Source: an uncultured Clostridia bacterium (GTDB lineage Bacteria; Bacillota; Clostridia; Christensenellales; Borkfalkiaceae). From it: a stretch of 50,995 nucleotides of DNA. The translations under genes were made by a program, and so were the position numbers. Under the pieces are notes generated by a model. That model did no database searches and was not told where the DNA came from. It saw only the letters and a program-made list of their open reading frames with translations. Location: contig CANRKK010000012.1 in NCBI GenBank assembly GCA_947631195.1, positions 1 through 50,995 on the forward strand, written 5' to 3'. Below, piece by piece: positions 8,150-16,317 of the stretch. Numbering within the stretch: the first letter of the stretch is position 1; every line of letters begins with the position of its first letter.

Positions 8150-9526
8150 TTATTCCTCTCTGTTGAGGTATTTGTCTATATATTCCTGCCGTATGCGCTT
8201 CAGTTCGCCGACGGGCAAAATTTTTAAAAGTTTCCAGCCCAAATCGAGGGTCTCCTCTATGGTCCTGTCCCTGTCGAAGCCCTGGTTTACGTACTCCTTT
8301 TCAAACTCCTCGGCAAACTTTGCATAGAGTTTATCCACGTCCGAGAGAGCGGCCTCGCCCAATATCGCCGAAAGTTCCTTGCACTCCTTGCCGCGCGCGT
8401 ACGCCGCAAAGAGCTGGTTCATCGTGTCGGCGTGGTCCTCCCGCGTTTTGCCCCTGCCTATGCCCTTGTCCTTCAACCTCGAAAGGGAGGGTAAGACGTC
8501 TATCGGGGGATTTAAACCCTTTTTGTAGAGATCGCGCGAGAGCATGATCTGCCCCTCGGTGATGTAGCCCGTGAGGTCGGGAATGGGGTGCGTTTTGTCG
8601 TCCTCGGGCATGGTCAAAATGGGTATCTGCGTTATCGAGCCCTCGCAGCCGCGGATTCTGCCCGCGCGCTCATAGAGGGAGGCGAGGTCGGTGTAGAGAT
8701 AGCCGGGATAGCCGCGCCTGCCCGGGATTTCGCGGCGGGCGGCGGATACTTCGCGCAGGGCCTCGGCATAGTTGGTGATGTCCGTCATTATGACAAGCAC
8801 GTGCATGCCGCAGGTGAAAGCCAAATATTCGGCGCAGGTCAACGCTATGCGGGGGGTGGCTATGCGCTCCACCGCGGGGTCGTTTGCAAGGTTTGTGAAC
8901 AGCACCGTGCGCTCTATCGCGCCCGTGCGCTTGAAGTCGTCCACAAAGTACTGCGCCTCCTCGAAAGTTATGCCTATGGCGGCGAATACGACGGCGAATT
9001 TGGAGTCGGAGCCGCGCACCTTTGCCTGCCGCGCGATCTGCGCCGCGAGCTCGGCGTGGGGAAGTCCGCTCATCGAAAATACGGGGAGCTTCTGCCCCCT
9101 TACAAGGGTGTTCAGCCCGTCTATCGCCGAGATGCCCGTCTGGATGAATTCGTTGGGGTAGTCGCGGGCGGCGGGGTTGATGGGTTCGCCGTTTATGTCG
9201 AGTTTTTTATCGGGGATTATTGCCGCGCCGCCGTCGCGGGGGTTGCCCATGCCGTCGAATACTCTGCCGAGCATATCGCGCGACACCGCAAGCTCCTGGC
9301 TGTGCCCCAAAAATCGGGCCTTGGCCGTGGCTATCTGCAGCCCTTGGGAACGCTCGAAGAGCTGCACCACCGCCCTGTCGCCGTTTACTTCAAGCACTTT
9401 GCCGCGGCGGATTTCGCCGTCGGAGCAGACCACGTCTGCAAGTTCGTTGTATTTTACGCCCTCTACGCCCTCGACGAGCATCAGCGGGCCGACAACTTCC
9501 TTTATAGTCTTATATTCCCTATACAT
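8150..9526 (-). CDS. ntpB: V-type ATPase subunit B
   Basis: Non-catalytic nucleotide-binding-fold subunit of the A3B3 hexamer. The protein has 458 residues. It carries [20 protein letters not shown] where catalytic subunits have a P-loop, as expected for subunit B. It also has [20 protein letters not shown] and [20 protein letters not shown], which are strongly conserved. The start overlaps the end of ntpA by eight bases, which suggests translational coupling; a GGAGG precedes it within the ntpA sequence. Confidence 0.98.
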   Translation of the reverse strand: MYREYKTIKEVVGPLMLVEGVEGVKYNELADVVCSDGEIRRGKVLEVNGDRAVVQLFERSQGLQIATAKARFLGHSQELAVSRDMLGRVFDGMGNPRDGGAAIIPDKKLDINGEPINPAARDYPNEFIQTGISAIDGLNTLVRGQKLPVFSMSGLPHAELAAQIARQAKVRGSDSKFAVVFAAIGITFEEAQYFVDDFKRTGAIERTVLFTNLANDPAVERIATPRIALTCAEYLAFTCGMHVLVIMTDITNYAEALREVSAARREIPGRRGYPGYLYTDLASLYERAGRIRGCEGSITQIPILTMPEDDKTHPIPDLTGYITEGQIMLSRDLYKKGLNPPIDVLPSLSRLKDKGIGRGKTREDHADTMNQLFAAYARGKECKELSAILGEAALSDVDKLYAKFAEEFEKEYVNQGFDRDRTIEETLDLGWKLLKILPVGELKRIRQEYIDKYLNREE

Positions 9527-11285
9527 CTTCTTCCCCTCCCTGCGCGAGCGCCTTTATCTCCGCGCTCATTTCGGCAAATATGCCGTCGAATTCGTCGAGG
9601 TTTTCCTCCGGGATATACTTTGCGCGCCCTATCTTGTCCTTGAACGGGCAGGCAAGTATGTCGTTTAACGAGACGAAGCTCTTTACCGCCTCCTCGGAGA
9701 GAGTGTAGAAGTCGTGGATAAGTTTGAGCATTAAAAGCTGCTTTTTCATGGAGGTGTAGGTGTCCACCTCGTGAAAGGCGTTCTGGTGCAGATAGTCCTC
9801 GCGGATAATCTTTGCCGTCTCCATTATCAGCCTGTCGCGCGAGGAGAGGGCGTCCATGCCCACAAGGCGCACTATCTCGTCGAGGGCGGCCTCCTCCTGC
9901 AGTTTCGTCATTATAAACTGTCTGTATTCCAAAAATCTCTTGCCGGCGTTGGCTGTGTACCAATCCTTCATCTTGTCGGCATAGAGAGAGTAGCTCACGA
10001 GCCAATCGATTGCGGGGAAGTGCCGCTTGTAGGCGAGCGACGCCGAAAGCCCCCAGAACACCTTTACTATTCTGAGAGTGCCCTGCGAAACGGGCTCGGA
10101 GAGGTCGCCGCCCGGAGGGGAAACGGCGCCTATCGCGGAGACGGAACCTATCCTGTCCTCCTGTCCCAAAAGCCGCACGATGCCCGCGCGCTCGTAAAAT
10201 TCGGCAAGACGGCTGGCAAGATATGCGGGATAGCCCTCGTCGCCCGGCATCTCTTCGAGGCGCCCGCTCATCTCGCGCAGGGCCTCCGCCCAACGGGAGG
10301 TGGAATCGGCCATTATCGCCACGTTGTAGCCCATGTCGCGGAAATATTCGGCTATTGTTATGCCCGTGTATATGGACGCCTCGCGCGCGGCAACGGGCAT
10401 ATCAGAAGTGTTGGCTATAAGCACCGTTCTCTTCATCAGCGGTTCGCCCGTCTTGGGGTCCTTGAGTTCGGGGAATTCGTTTAAGACGTCGGTCATTTCA
10501 TTGCCGCGCTCCCCGCAGCCGACGTACACAATGATGTCGGCGTCCGCCCACTTTGCAAGCTGGTGCTGAACGACCGTTTTGCCGCTGCCGAAGGGCCCGG
10601 GAACGGCCGCAACGCCGCCCTTTGCTATGGGGAACAGCGTGTCGATGACCCGCTGGCCCGTGACCAAAGGCTCGGACGGGGTCAACTTTTCCTTATACGG
10701 TCTGCCGCGGCGCACGGGCCACTTCGTGAGCATGGATATCTCCCTGTCGCCATTTTCTCCCGTGATTACGGCAACCGTCTGCTCTATCGTGAAGTCGCCC
10801 TCCTTTATCTCCGTGACGGTGCCCCCGACGCCGACGGGCACCATTATGCGGTGCTCGACTATCTCCGTCTCCTGCACTACGCCCAAAACGTCGCCCGCCT
10901 GCACCTTTTGCCCCTCCTGTACCTTGGGGGTGAAATGCCAAACCTTTTCCCTGTCGAGTTTGTTTACCGAAACCCCGCGGGAAATGCGGCTGCCGTAGTT
11001 GAAAAACAGGGTGGTGAGGGGGCGCTGTATGCCGTCGAATATGCCCGTGATAAGCCCCGGGCCGAGCTCCGCCGAGAGAGGTTCGCCCGTGGAGACCACG
11101 TCCTCGCCAACTCCCAAACCCGACGTTTCCTCATAGACCTGTATGGACGCCCTGTCGCCGCGAAGCTCGATTATTTCGCCTATCAGCCCCATGTCGGAGA
11201 CCTTTACGACGTCGTACATCTTTGAGTCAGCCATGTTTTCCGCCACGATGAGGGGACCGGAAATTTTAACCGTTTTGCCTGTCAT
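9519..11285 (-). CDS. ntpA: V-type ATPase catalytic subunit A
   Basis: Catalytic head subunit that hydrolyses or makes ATP. The protein has 588 residues, the normal length. It has the non-homologous insert region after about residue 115, the Walker A loop GPFGSGKT at 230-237, and the conserved segments [16 protein letters not shown] and [20 protein letters not shown]. No intein is present; some family members carry one. It lies 21 bases after the subunit F gene and overlaps ntpB. Confidence 0.98.
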   Translation of the reverse strand: MTGKTVKISGPLIVAENMADSKMYDVVKVSDMGLIGEIIELRGDRASIQVYEETSGLGVGEDVVSTGEPLSAELGPGLITGIFDGIQRPLTTLFFNYGSRISRGVSVNKLDREKVWHFTPKVQEGQKVQAGDVLGVVQETEIVEHRIMVPVGVGGTVTEIKEGDFTIEQTVAVITGENGDREISMLTKWPVRRGRPYKEKLTPSEPLVTGQRVIDTLFPIAKGGVAAVPGPFGSGKTVVQHQLAKWADADIIVYVGCGERGNEMTDVLNEFPELKDPKTGEPLMKRTVLIANTSDMPVAAREASIYTGITIAEYFRDMGYNVAIMADSTSRWAEALREMSGRLEEMPGDEGYPAYLASRLAEFYERAGIVRLLGQEDRIGSVSAIGAVSPPGGDLSEPVSQGTLRIVKVFWGLSASLAYKRHFPAIDWLVSYSLYADKMKDWYTANAGKRFLEYRQFIMTKLQEEAALDEIVRLVGMDALSSRDRLIMETAKIIREDYLHQNAFHEVDTYTSMKKQLLMLKLIHDFYTLSEEAVKSFVSLNDILACPFKDKIGRAKYIPEENLDEFDGIFAEMSAEIKALAQGGEEDV

Positions 11286-11306
11286 AATCTATATACCTTG
11301 AAATTA

Positions 11307-11630
11307 TTATTTTTCGTTATTGAAAAGTATGTCCACGCCGAGGGCGCGCTCCATCGCGCTCTTCAAAAACTCCTCGCCGTAGCCCGCGCCGCCCCTGTTG
11401 GAGGGGATAACCAGCACAACGGGATAGGGTTCCTCGTCAAAGCGCTTTAAAAAGTCGCCCAAGGGCGCGGCAAGCTCCTCCGTGAGGAAAATTATTTTGT
11501 ATTCGGAAGCTATTTTGCGCAAAATTTCGCGCGCCTTTTTTTCTTCGGTCGCGGGGAACGTTTCTACGCCCGCCGCCTTGAATACCATTATGCTGTCGCC
11601 GTCGCCGACGATTGCCATTTTGCCCGTCAT
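11307..11630 (-). CDS. ntpG: V-type ATPase subunit F
   Basis: Small central-stalk regulatory subunit (called F in general nomenclature, NtpG in Enterococcus hirae). The protein has 107 residues. The start MTGKMAIVGDGDSIMVFKAA and the internal IIFLTEELA followed by YPVVLVIPSN match the short Rossmann-like fold of this family. Its AAAGGAG ribosome site lies just at the end of ntpC, ten bases upstream. Confidence 0.92.
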   Translation of the reverse strand: MTGKMAIVGDGDSIMVFKAAGVETFPATEEKKAREILRKIASEYKIIFLTEELAAPLGDFLKRFDEEPYPVVLVIPSNRGGAGYGEEFLKSAMERALGVDILFNNEK

Positions 11631-11640
11631 ACCTACTCCT

Positions 11641-12585
11641 TTAAACCGCTCTGAGGCGGGCGGCTATCTTGCGGGACGGAAGCCCCGCGTTGAGACACAC
11701 AAGTATTATGCGCACGTTCTGTATTTCCGCGCGGCGGCGGAAAACGTAGTACAAAAAGGGCTCCCTGCCCTCGAGTTCGTATTTTTTTGCCGCGAAGTAC
11801 TCCGCCTCGAAGGATTCGAGCGCGCGCTCGCCCTCGGTGAAGGGCTGCCCGCCCGCCTTGGCCGCGAGGCACAGCCGTATAAACGGCAAATAAGGGGACT
11901 TTTTGAAGGACTTCTCTATCTGTTCCTCTCCGCCGAACAGCGGGGCGAGCTGCTCTTTTTTGAGCTTGCCGCCGCCCACGTACAACTTTTCGGCCAACTC
12001 CCTTTCGCCCGCGCGGAAAGCCGTCAGAATATTGAGCCTGTCGGCCCTGCCCGCCGCCAACTTTTTGAGCGTGGGGTTGAACTTGCAGCTTGCCGCAAGA
12101 TGGCCGTACAGCGCGCCGTCGAAAATCGCGCCTATCTCCGCGCCCGTTATGTCCTCGCGCGAGAATACTTCCCGCACGGGGCCGCAAAGATATACGGGCA
12201 GAGCGTCGAAGTCCCCTCCCCCGATCGCCCGCGAAAGCTCCGCCACGGGCACGAGGCCCTCGGGCGCAAGCATTTTGTCGGCGTCCGTATGCAAAACGGC
12301 CGCCTTGCACAGCGCCTTTGCGTTGTGAAAATCGCGCGGGGACAAAAGATAGCTAAGCTCCGTTTTGGAGGGGGCGTACTCGCGTATAAAGTTGTCGAGC
12401 GCGCTCTCCTCCGCCCCGCAGAGCGCCTCGCCCGAGCGCTCCTCCGCGCCGCTGCCGAAACCGCTCTCCGCAAGGGCGCGCAAAACGTCCTGCTGCGACA
12501 TTTCGGTGAAGCGCAGGATTTTTTCGCCGAGAAGGCTACGCTCTTTTACGGCTATAACGCCGTTTGTATATACGGAATTTAACAT
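11641..12585 (-). CDS. ntpC: V-type ATPase subunit C (AC39/d-type)
   Basis: Socket subunit joining the central stalk to the membrane ring. The protein has 314 residues and is mostly helical; the N-terminus MLNSVYTNGVIAVKERSLLG and DNFIREYAPSKTELSYLLSP are typical, and similarity in this family is generally low. The ATG has no Shine-Dalgarno sequence (CACAACTATCGATAT precedes it), unlike its operon neighbours. The 120-base gap from ntpE contains a dispersed element that also sits upstream of the lyase gene (21010-21119). Confidence 0.93.
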   Translation of the reverse strand: MLNSVYTNGVIAVKERSLLGEKILRFTEMSQQDVLRALAESGFGSGAEERSGEALCGAEESALDNFIREYAPSKTELSYLLSPRDFHNAKALCKAAVLHTDADKMLAPEGLVPVAELSRAIGGGDFDALPVYLCGPVREVFSREDITGAEIGAIFDGALYGHLAASCKFNPTLKKLAAGRADRLNILTAFRAGERELAEKLYVGGGKLKKEQLAPLFGGEEQIEKSFKKSPYLPFIRLCLAAKAGGQPFTEGERALESFEAEYFAAKKYELEGREPFLYYVFRRRAEIQNVRIILVCLNAGLPSRKIAARLRAV

Positions 12586-12603
12586 ATATCGATAGTTGTG
12601 TTG

Positions 12604-12700
12604 CGTTTTTTTAGTTCGGGCGGGCGGAAAGGTAGCGCAAGCGGAATGTATGGCTCACCTCCGCGCGGGGCGATACGCCCGTGCCGCCCAAAATAAAAAT
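12604..12700 (-). repeat. Dispersed ~90-bp element, copy 1 (inside the ATPase operon)
   Basis: On the minus strand the order is a T-rich run, gggcg..acgggcg, a variable GC-rich part, then gtgagccatacattccgc followed by ttgcgctac and ttccgc. The same order is found at 21010-21119 in the same orientation. Both copies lie upstream of a minus-strand gene, here ntpC. The two copies share a 26-base core without mismatch. Confidence 0.8.
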
Positions 12701-12705
12701 ATAAT

Positions 12706-13293
12706 TTACTCTTTGGGGGGGTCGGCGGCAAAGAGTTTGGCGGCCAGCGCGGCCTGCCGCTCCTCCATGTCCGCCTTTAAAAGCGCGGAAAAGGAAAGGT
12801 CCTTGTCGCTCTTTTTGCCGCGCAACAGGCACCCGCCCGATATTTTTGCGCGCCCGTCGGACAGCGTGAGTTTTTTTGCCGACACGACGGGGAGCCGCAT
12901 CAGCTGCGGCACGAATTTGAACCCTTCGGCGGGGACGATTTCGTCGCCCTCCTCGGCGTTTTCCTGCAAGAGGCGGGCCATCAGCGCAACCGTCTCCCTT
13001 TCGCCGAGCGCCAACAGTTTTTTAAGGGCGCGGGCGTAGATTTCGTCTATCACCCGCCGCTTTTCGGCAAGCAAAATTTTGGCCGAGTCCAGCCGCGCCG
13101 CCGCGGCCCTGCCGTCCGAATAGCGTTTTGCGCGCTCCTCCACCTCGGCTTCGGCCTCGTTCCGCTCCAAAAAGGCATGCTTTTCGGCGGCGGCAATTAT
13201 TTCTTCGGCCCGCGAGGAGGCAGACTTTAAAATATCCGCAGCCTCGGATTCCGCGTCGGATATTATGCGGTTTACTATGTCTTCCTTGCTCAT
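12706..13293 (-). CDS. ntpE: V-type ATPase subunit E
   Basis: Peripheral stalk subunit that pairs with the H/G-type subunit. The protein has 195 residues. The first ~100 residues are a charged, alanine-rich helix starting MSKEDIVNRIISDAESEAAD, then a globular C-terminal domain with LARLLQENAEEGDEIVPAEG-like features. Placed between K and C as in other bacterial V-type operons. AAGGAA lies before the ATG. Confidence 0.92.
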   Translation of the reverse strand: MSKEDIVNRIISDAESEAADILKSASSRAEEIIAAAEKHAFLERNEAEAEVEERAKRYSDGRAAAARLDSAKILLAEKRRVIDEIYARALKKLLALGERETVALMARLLQENAEEGDEIVPAEGFKFVPQLMRLPVVSAKKLTLSDGRAKISGGCLLRGKKSDKDLSFSALLKADMEERQAALAAKLFAADPPKE

Positions 13294-13302
13294 TTTAATT
13301 CC

Positions 13303-13755
13303 TTATACAGACGCTACAAGCATTATGGAAATTATGAGGCCGAGGATCGCGTAGAACTCTATCATTGCGGGATAGACGACGAGCTTGCCGCCCAACGACT
13401 CCTGCTTGCCCACGGCATAGATGCAGTTGACCGCGGACTGGCCCTGGAAGATGCCCGTGATGAGGCCCGAAAGCATCATGGGGAGAACGGCTCCCACAAA
13501 GGCCCAGCCCTGAGCCGTTTCCATGGCGGCGTTTAAAGAGCCGGCGGCGATGATGCCAATTATAAAGCCGTAGATGCCCTGCGTTGCGGGAAGAAGCACC
13601 AAGACCATGAGCTTGCCGAACTTTTTGGGGTCCTCGCTCAAAACGCCCGCCGCAGCGCGGCCCGTTTTGAAAAGGCCGATGCACGAGCCGACTCCGCATA
13701 AAAGCACGCAGAGAGCCACTCCCGCCATTGCAATGACGTAACCTGTTGTGTACAT
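13303..13755 (-). CDS. ntpK: V-type ATPase subunit K, rotor ring (predicted sodium type)
   Basis: Membrane rotor-ring proteolipid of 150 residues with four transmembrane helices in two hairpins. Against the Enterococcus hirae NtpK sequence as I remember it, the sodium ligands Leu61, Thr64, Gln65, Gln110 and Glu139 correspond here to Leu55, Thr58 and Gln59 (in LLPATQGIYGF), Gln104 (in GIFQGQ) and Glu133 (in MIEFYAILG). The first hairpin lacks a carboxylate at the matching place, as in other duplicated K subunits. This predicts sodium rather than proton transport. A GGAGG precedes the ATG. Confidence 0.95.
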   Translation of the reverse strand: MYTTGYVIAMAGVALCVLLCGVGSCIGLFKTGRAAAGVLSEDPKKFGKLMVLVLLPATQGIYGFIIGIIAAGSLNAAMETAQGWAFVGAVLPMMLSGLITGIFQGQSAVNCIYAVGKQESLGGKLVVYPAMIEFYAILGLIISIMLVASV

Positions 13756-13837
13756 AATATTTTAACCTCCGAAATTATAGCTTATCGATTCCGCATATGC
13801 GGCATAAAACCTTGAAAAACTTAACACGTATGCACGT

Positions 13838-15820
13838 TTATTGCATGACGTACACGTGTTTGTGCTGCGAGCCGAGGGGGGTGAACAGCTCCCCTTCGCC
13901 CGTGTAGAACCTGCCGTAGAACTCCACGTACTGCAGCCTTGCGTCGTGTATATACGCGCCCAAAAGGCCTATGGCAAGGTTGAATGCGTGCCCCACCAAC
14001 ATAAGAACCACGCCGAGTATTATGAGCGCAAAGTTGCCGCCCGTTATAAACTGTATGGAATACTTTGAAATTATCTGCGCTATTATCGCGCCCGAGAGCA
14101 TCAGGCCGTAGAGACGGGCGTAGCTTAAAATATCCGAAACGTAGCTTATCACTCCGTACACCGCGCCGAAGCCCTTGGTGAACTTGCCGACGAGCTTTTC
14201 CTTTCTGCCCGCGGTGAGGGCGGCGCAAACAAGACTTACGCCCGCCATTATCCCGCCGACCGCAGGGAACGCGGAGGGCAGGCGGAACTCCTCTACAAGC
14301 CCCGACACGGCAATTATCACGCCCGCGGAGAATACCGCCCATATCAGGCCGTCGAAAATGCCGTCGAGAATGTTGCCGTTGCGCCACTCGCCGTAGGCGC
14401 GGCAGAGATATCCCACCAAAAGCTGGCTTATGCCGAGCATCATTGCGATAACGAGCACGGCGGGTATCTGCATGCCAATAAAGGTGTAGTTATCGAACGT
14501 GTTGGTCGTCATATCGAACGCCGAGGGCATTACAGTGCGGGGCAAAACAGGTATGCCGAACAGCGAATTGAACAAAAAGCCCCATACTATCGTGAATATT
14601 CCGCCCACCGCGAACACGCCCGAAAGGCTCTTCAAGCCGCTGCCCTTGCGGCTTTTATACCACAGCAGACCGCCGCCCAAAGCCATAATAAGCCCGTAGC
14701 CGATATCGCCCATGATAAAGCCCAAAAACAGGCTGTAGAAAAACGCCATCACCGTGTTGGGGTCGAATTCCCGCGCGTTGGGCGGGGAATACATGTTCGT
14801 TATCGCCTCGAAATTGGTGACGACGGGGTTGTTTTTAAGCAGGGTGGGGATTTCCTCGTCCTCTGCGGGGTCGGAAAATTCATACCAAACGGCGCAGCCG
14901 CAGTTGTCCAGCGCGTCCTTTACCGCGTTCTGGCTTTCGGCGGGCACAAAGGCCTCCAGAAAGAAGGTGCGCTCCATGCCGCGCAGTTTTTGCGAGACGG
15001 CCTCCTTTTCCACCAAAAACCCGACATAGTCGCAGTATATCCTTAAATCGCGCAGAGAACCCGCCAGCGCCGCCAGCTCCCGCGCGGCTATTTCACGCTC
15101 CTCCCGCTTGGCCGCAAGCTGCGCCCCGAGAAGGTCGTATTGGTCTTGCCCCGTGGAGCCCGAATTGTAGGGGCATAGGGCAAAGCCCGCCTCCGCCAGC
15201 AGGTTTTCCACCGCGGCAAACACCGTCTTGTGGGCGGTTACGCATAAAACCACGCCCTCGTCCGTCCTCTCCGCCGAGTAGGCCGCAAGGGGGATATCGT
15301 CCAAAGACTTCTGAAGGCCGCTCCATGCGGGCGCGGACACCAATCCCAACCGCGTTTTTGTGTGCGCCGTGTCTGCGTACGAGTTAAACGGCCTTGTTAT
15401 TACCGAATAGGGCTTTGCGGCCGAGAGAGCGCGCAAAAGGCCCGCCTCCTCCGAGGACGCGGTATTCTTTTGGTCGGTCAAGCTGTTTATGCGCTCCACG
15501 AGGGCGTCCATCTCCGCCTTTTTTTCGCCCGCGGAGGCAAATTCTTCATACGTTACGGCAAAACCGTCCTTTACGGGCGGCTCGCTCCCCTTTTTTTCGC
15601 GCGCGGCGCTTTCCGCGGCAGGGGCGAGAATGTCCAGCGCGGCCTCGAGAGAGGTAAGATAGCTTGCAAGCTCCCCGCCGCACGTTTCGAGCGGAGACGT
15701 GCCGTCAGCGGCGGCGTGCTCCTTTATTTCCACCGCGTTGGTCTTTTGCAGAACGTTCAAAAGGGCGTCCCTGTCGTACAAAAGCGCGGCCATGTTGAGT
15801 TTTTTGATTTGGACGATCAC
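13838..15820 (-). CDS. ntpI: V-type ATPase subunit I (a-type stator)
   Basis: Stator that provides the ion half-channels next to the K ring. The protein has 660 residues. The N-terminal ~330 residues are soluble, with long helices that meet the peripheral stalks. The C-terminal half has about seven or eight transmembrane helices, including FFYSLFLGFIMGDIGYGLIM (~380-400) and YVSDILSYARLYGLMLSGAI, which carries the conserved arginine facing the ring. The start is GTG and shares four bases with the stop of the upstream gene (GTGA); GGGAGG lies ten bases before it. Confidence 0.97.
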   Translation of the reverse strand: MIVQIKKLNMAALLYDRDALLNVLQKTNAVEIKEHAAADGTSPLETCGGELASYLTSLEAALDILAPAAESAAREKKGSEPPVKDGFAVTYEEFASAGEKKAEMDALVERINSLTDQKNTASSEEAGLLRALSAAKPYSVITRPFNSYADTAHTKTRLGLVSAPAWSGLQKSLDDIPLAAYSAERTDEGVVLCVTAHKTVFAAVENLLAEAGFALCPYNSGSTGQDQYDLLGAQLAAKREEREIAARELAALAGSLRDLRIYCDYVGFLVEKEAVSQKLRGMERTFFLEAFVPAESQNAVKDALDNCGCAVWYEFSDPAEDEEIPTLLKNNPVVTNFEAITNMYSPPNAREFDPNTVMAFFYSLFLGFIMGDIGYGLIMALGGGLLWYKSRKGSGLKSLSGVFAVGGIFTIVWGFLFNSLFGIPVLPRTVMPSAFDMTTNTFDNYTFIGMQIPAVLVIAMMLGISQLLVGYLCRAYGEWRNGNILDGIFDGLIWAVFSAGVIIAVSGLVEEFRLPSAFPAVGGIMAGVSLVCAALTAGRKEKLVGKFTKGFGAVYGVISYVSDILSYARLYGLMLSGAIIAQIISKYSIQFITGGNFALIILGVVLMLVGHAFNLAIGLLGAYIHDARLQYVEFYGRFYTGEGELFTPLGSQHKHVYVMQ

Positions 15821-16128
15821 TTGAGGAGCCTCCCCACGATATCCGAAACGTCGCCGTCCGAACGGGCGATTATGCCGTCGGCATACTCCTTTGCGGCAGC
15901 CTTGCCCGACATTATAGCGGCATTGTATGCGTTTTCGGCTTCGGCCTTGGCTTCGGCAAACTTTTCAACGCGGTATTGCGCGCAAAAAACTTCGGACTCC
16001 TTTACGATGCCCGCAGCCCTTTTTTCGGCAGCGGCTATTATTTCAGCCGCCTCCGCCTGCGCCTTTTCCTTTATTTCCGTAGCCTGCGCCTCCGCCTGCG
16101 CTATTAAACCGATTACGTCCTCTTCCAT
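15817..16128 (-). CDS. V-type ATPase peripheral stalk subunit (G/H type)
   Basis: First gene of the ATPase operon, 103 residues. It is a nearly continuous alanine- and glutamate-rich helix (MEEDVIGLIAQAEAQATEIK, then repeated AAEI/AAEK heptads), as in archaeal AhaH and bacterial NtpF, which form a coiled coil with subunit E. Low-complexity composition makes the family call rest partly on position. The stop overlaps the ntpI start. Confidence 0.88.
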   Translation of the reverse strand: MEEDVIGLIAQAEAQATEIKEKAQAEAAEIIAAAEKRAAGIVKESEVFCAQYRVEKFAEAKAEAENAYNAAIMSGKAAAKEYADGIIARSDGDVSDIVGRLLK

Positions 16129-16181
16129 ACTCCGAGAGCCCCCGCCGTTTATATTGGAATGTTAAAAATGTACTGTATTAT

Positions 16182-16210
16182 ATTTTATTAAATCATATGG
16201 ATTTTGTCAA
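16182..16210 (-). promoter_or_regulatory. Promoter of the V-ATPase operon
   Basis: Minus strand: TTGACA (16210-16205), 17-base spacer, TAAAAT (16187-16182), with a second AT-rich run just after. The predicted start near 16175 leaves a leader of about 47 bases before the ATG at 16128. Confidence 0.75.
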
Positions 16211-16234
16211 GTAATCGGGCTCGGTTGACCCGCC

Positions 16235-16298
16235 CAAAAAAATTTAGTTGGGGCAAACGGCCGTGCGGCGGAAGACTTTCGCCTCCCGCCGCCTGTTT
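16235..16298 (-). terminator. Probable terminator of the lyase gene
   Basis: Downstream of the gene ending at 16318, the minus strand has an imperfect GC-rich stem (aggcggcggga paired with tccgccgc, flanked by aaac/gttt) and, about ten bases later, a run of seven T. The distance from stem to T-run is longer than ideal. Confidence 0.5.
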
Positions 16299-16317
16299 GG
16301 TTTATTTTTTTGCAACT

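Noticed and set aside
8588-9643. 351-codon plus-strand frame
   Set aside because: Antisense to ntpB and the end of ntpA, both of which are certain.
12596-13039. Plus-strand peptide containing KVAQAECMAH, also seen near 21020-21096
   Set aside because: It is the translation of the ~90-bp dispersed element in both places, and the surrounding frames are unrelated.
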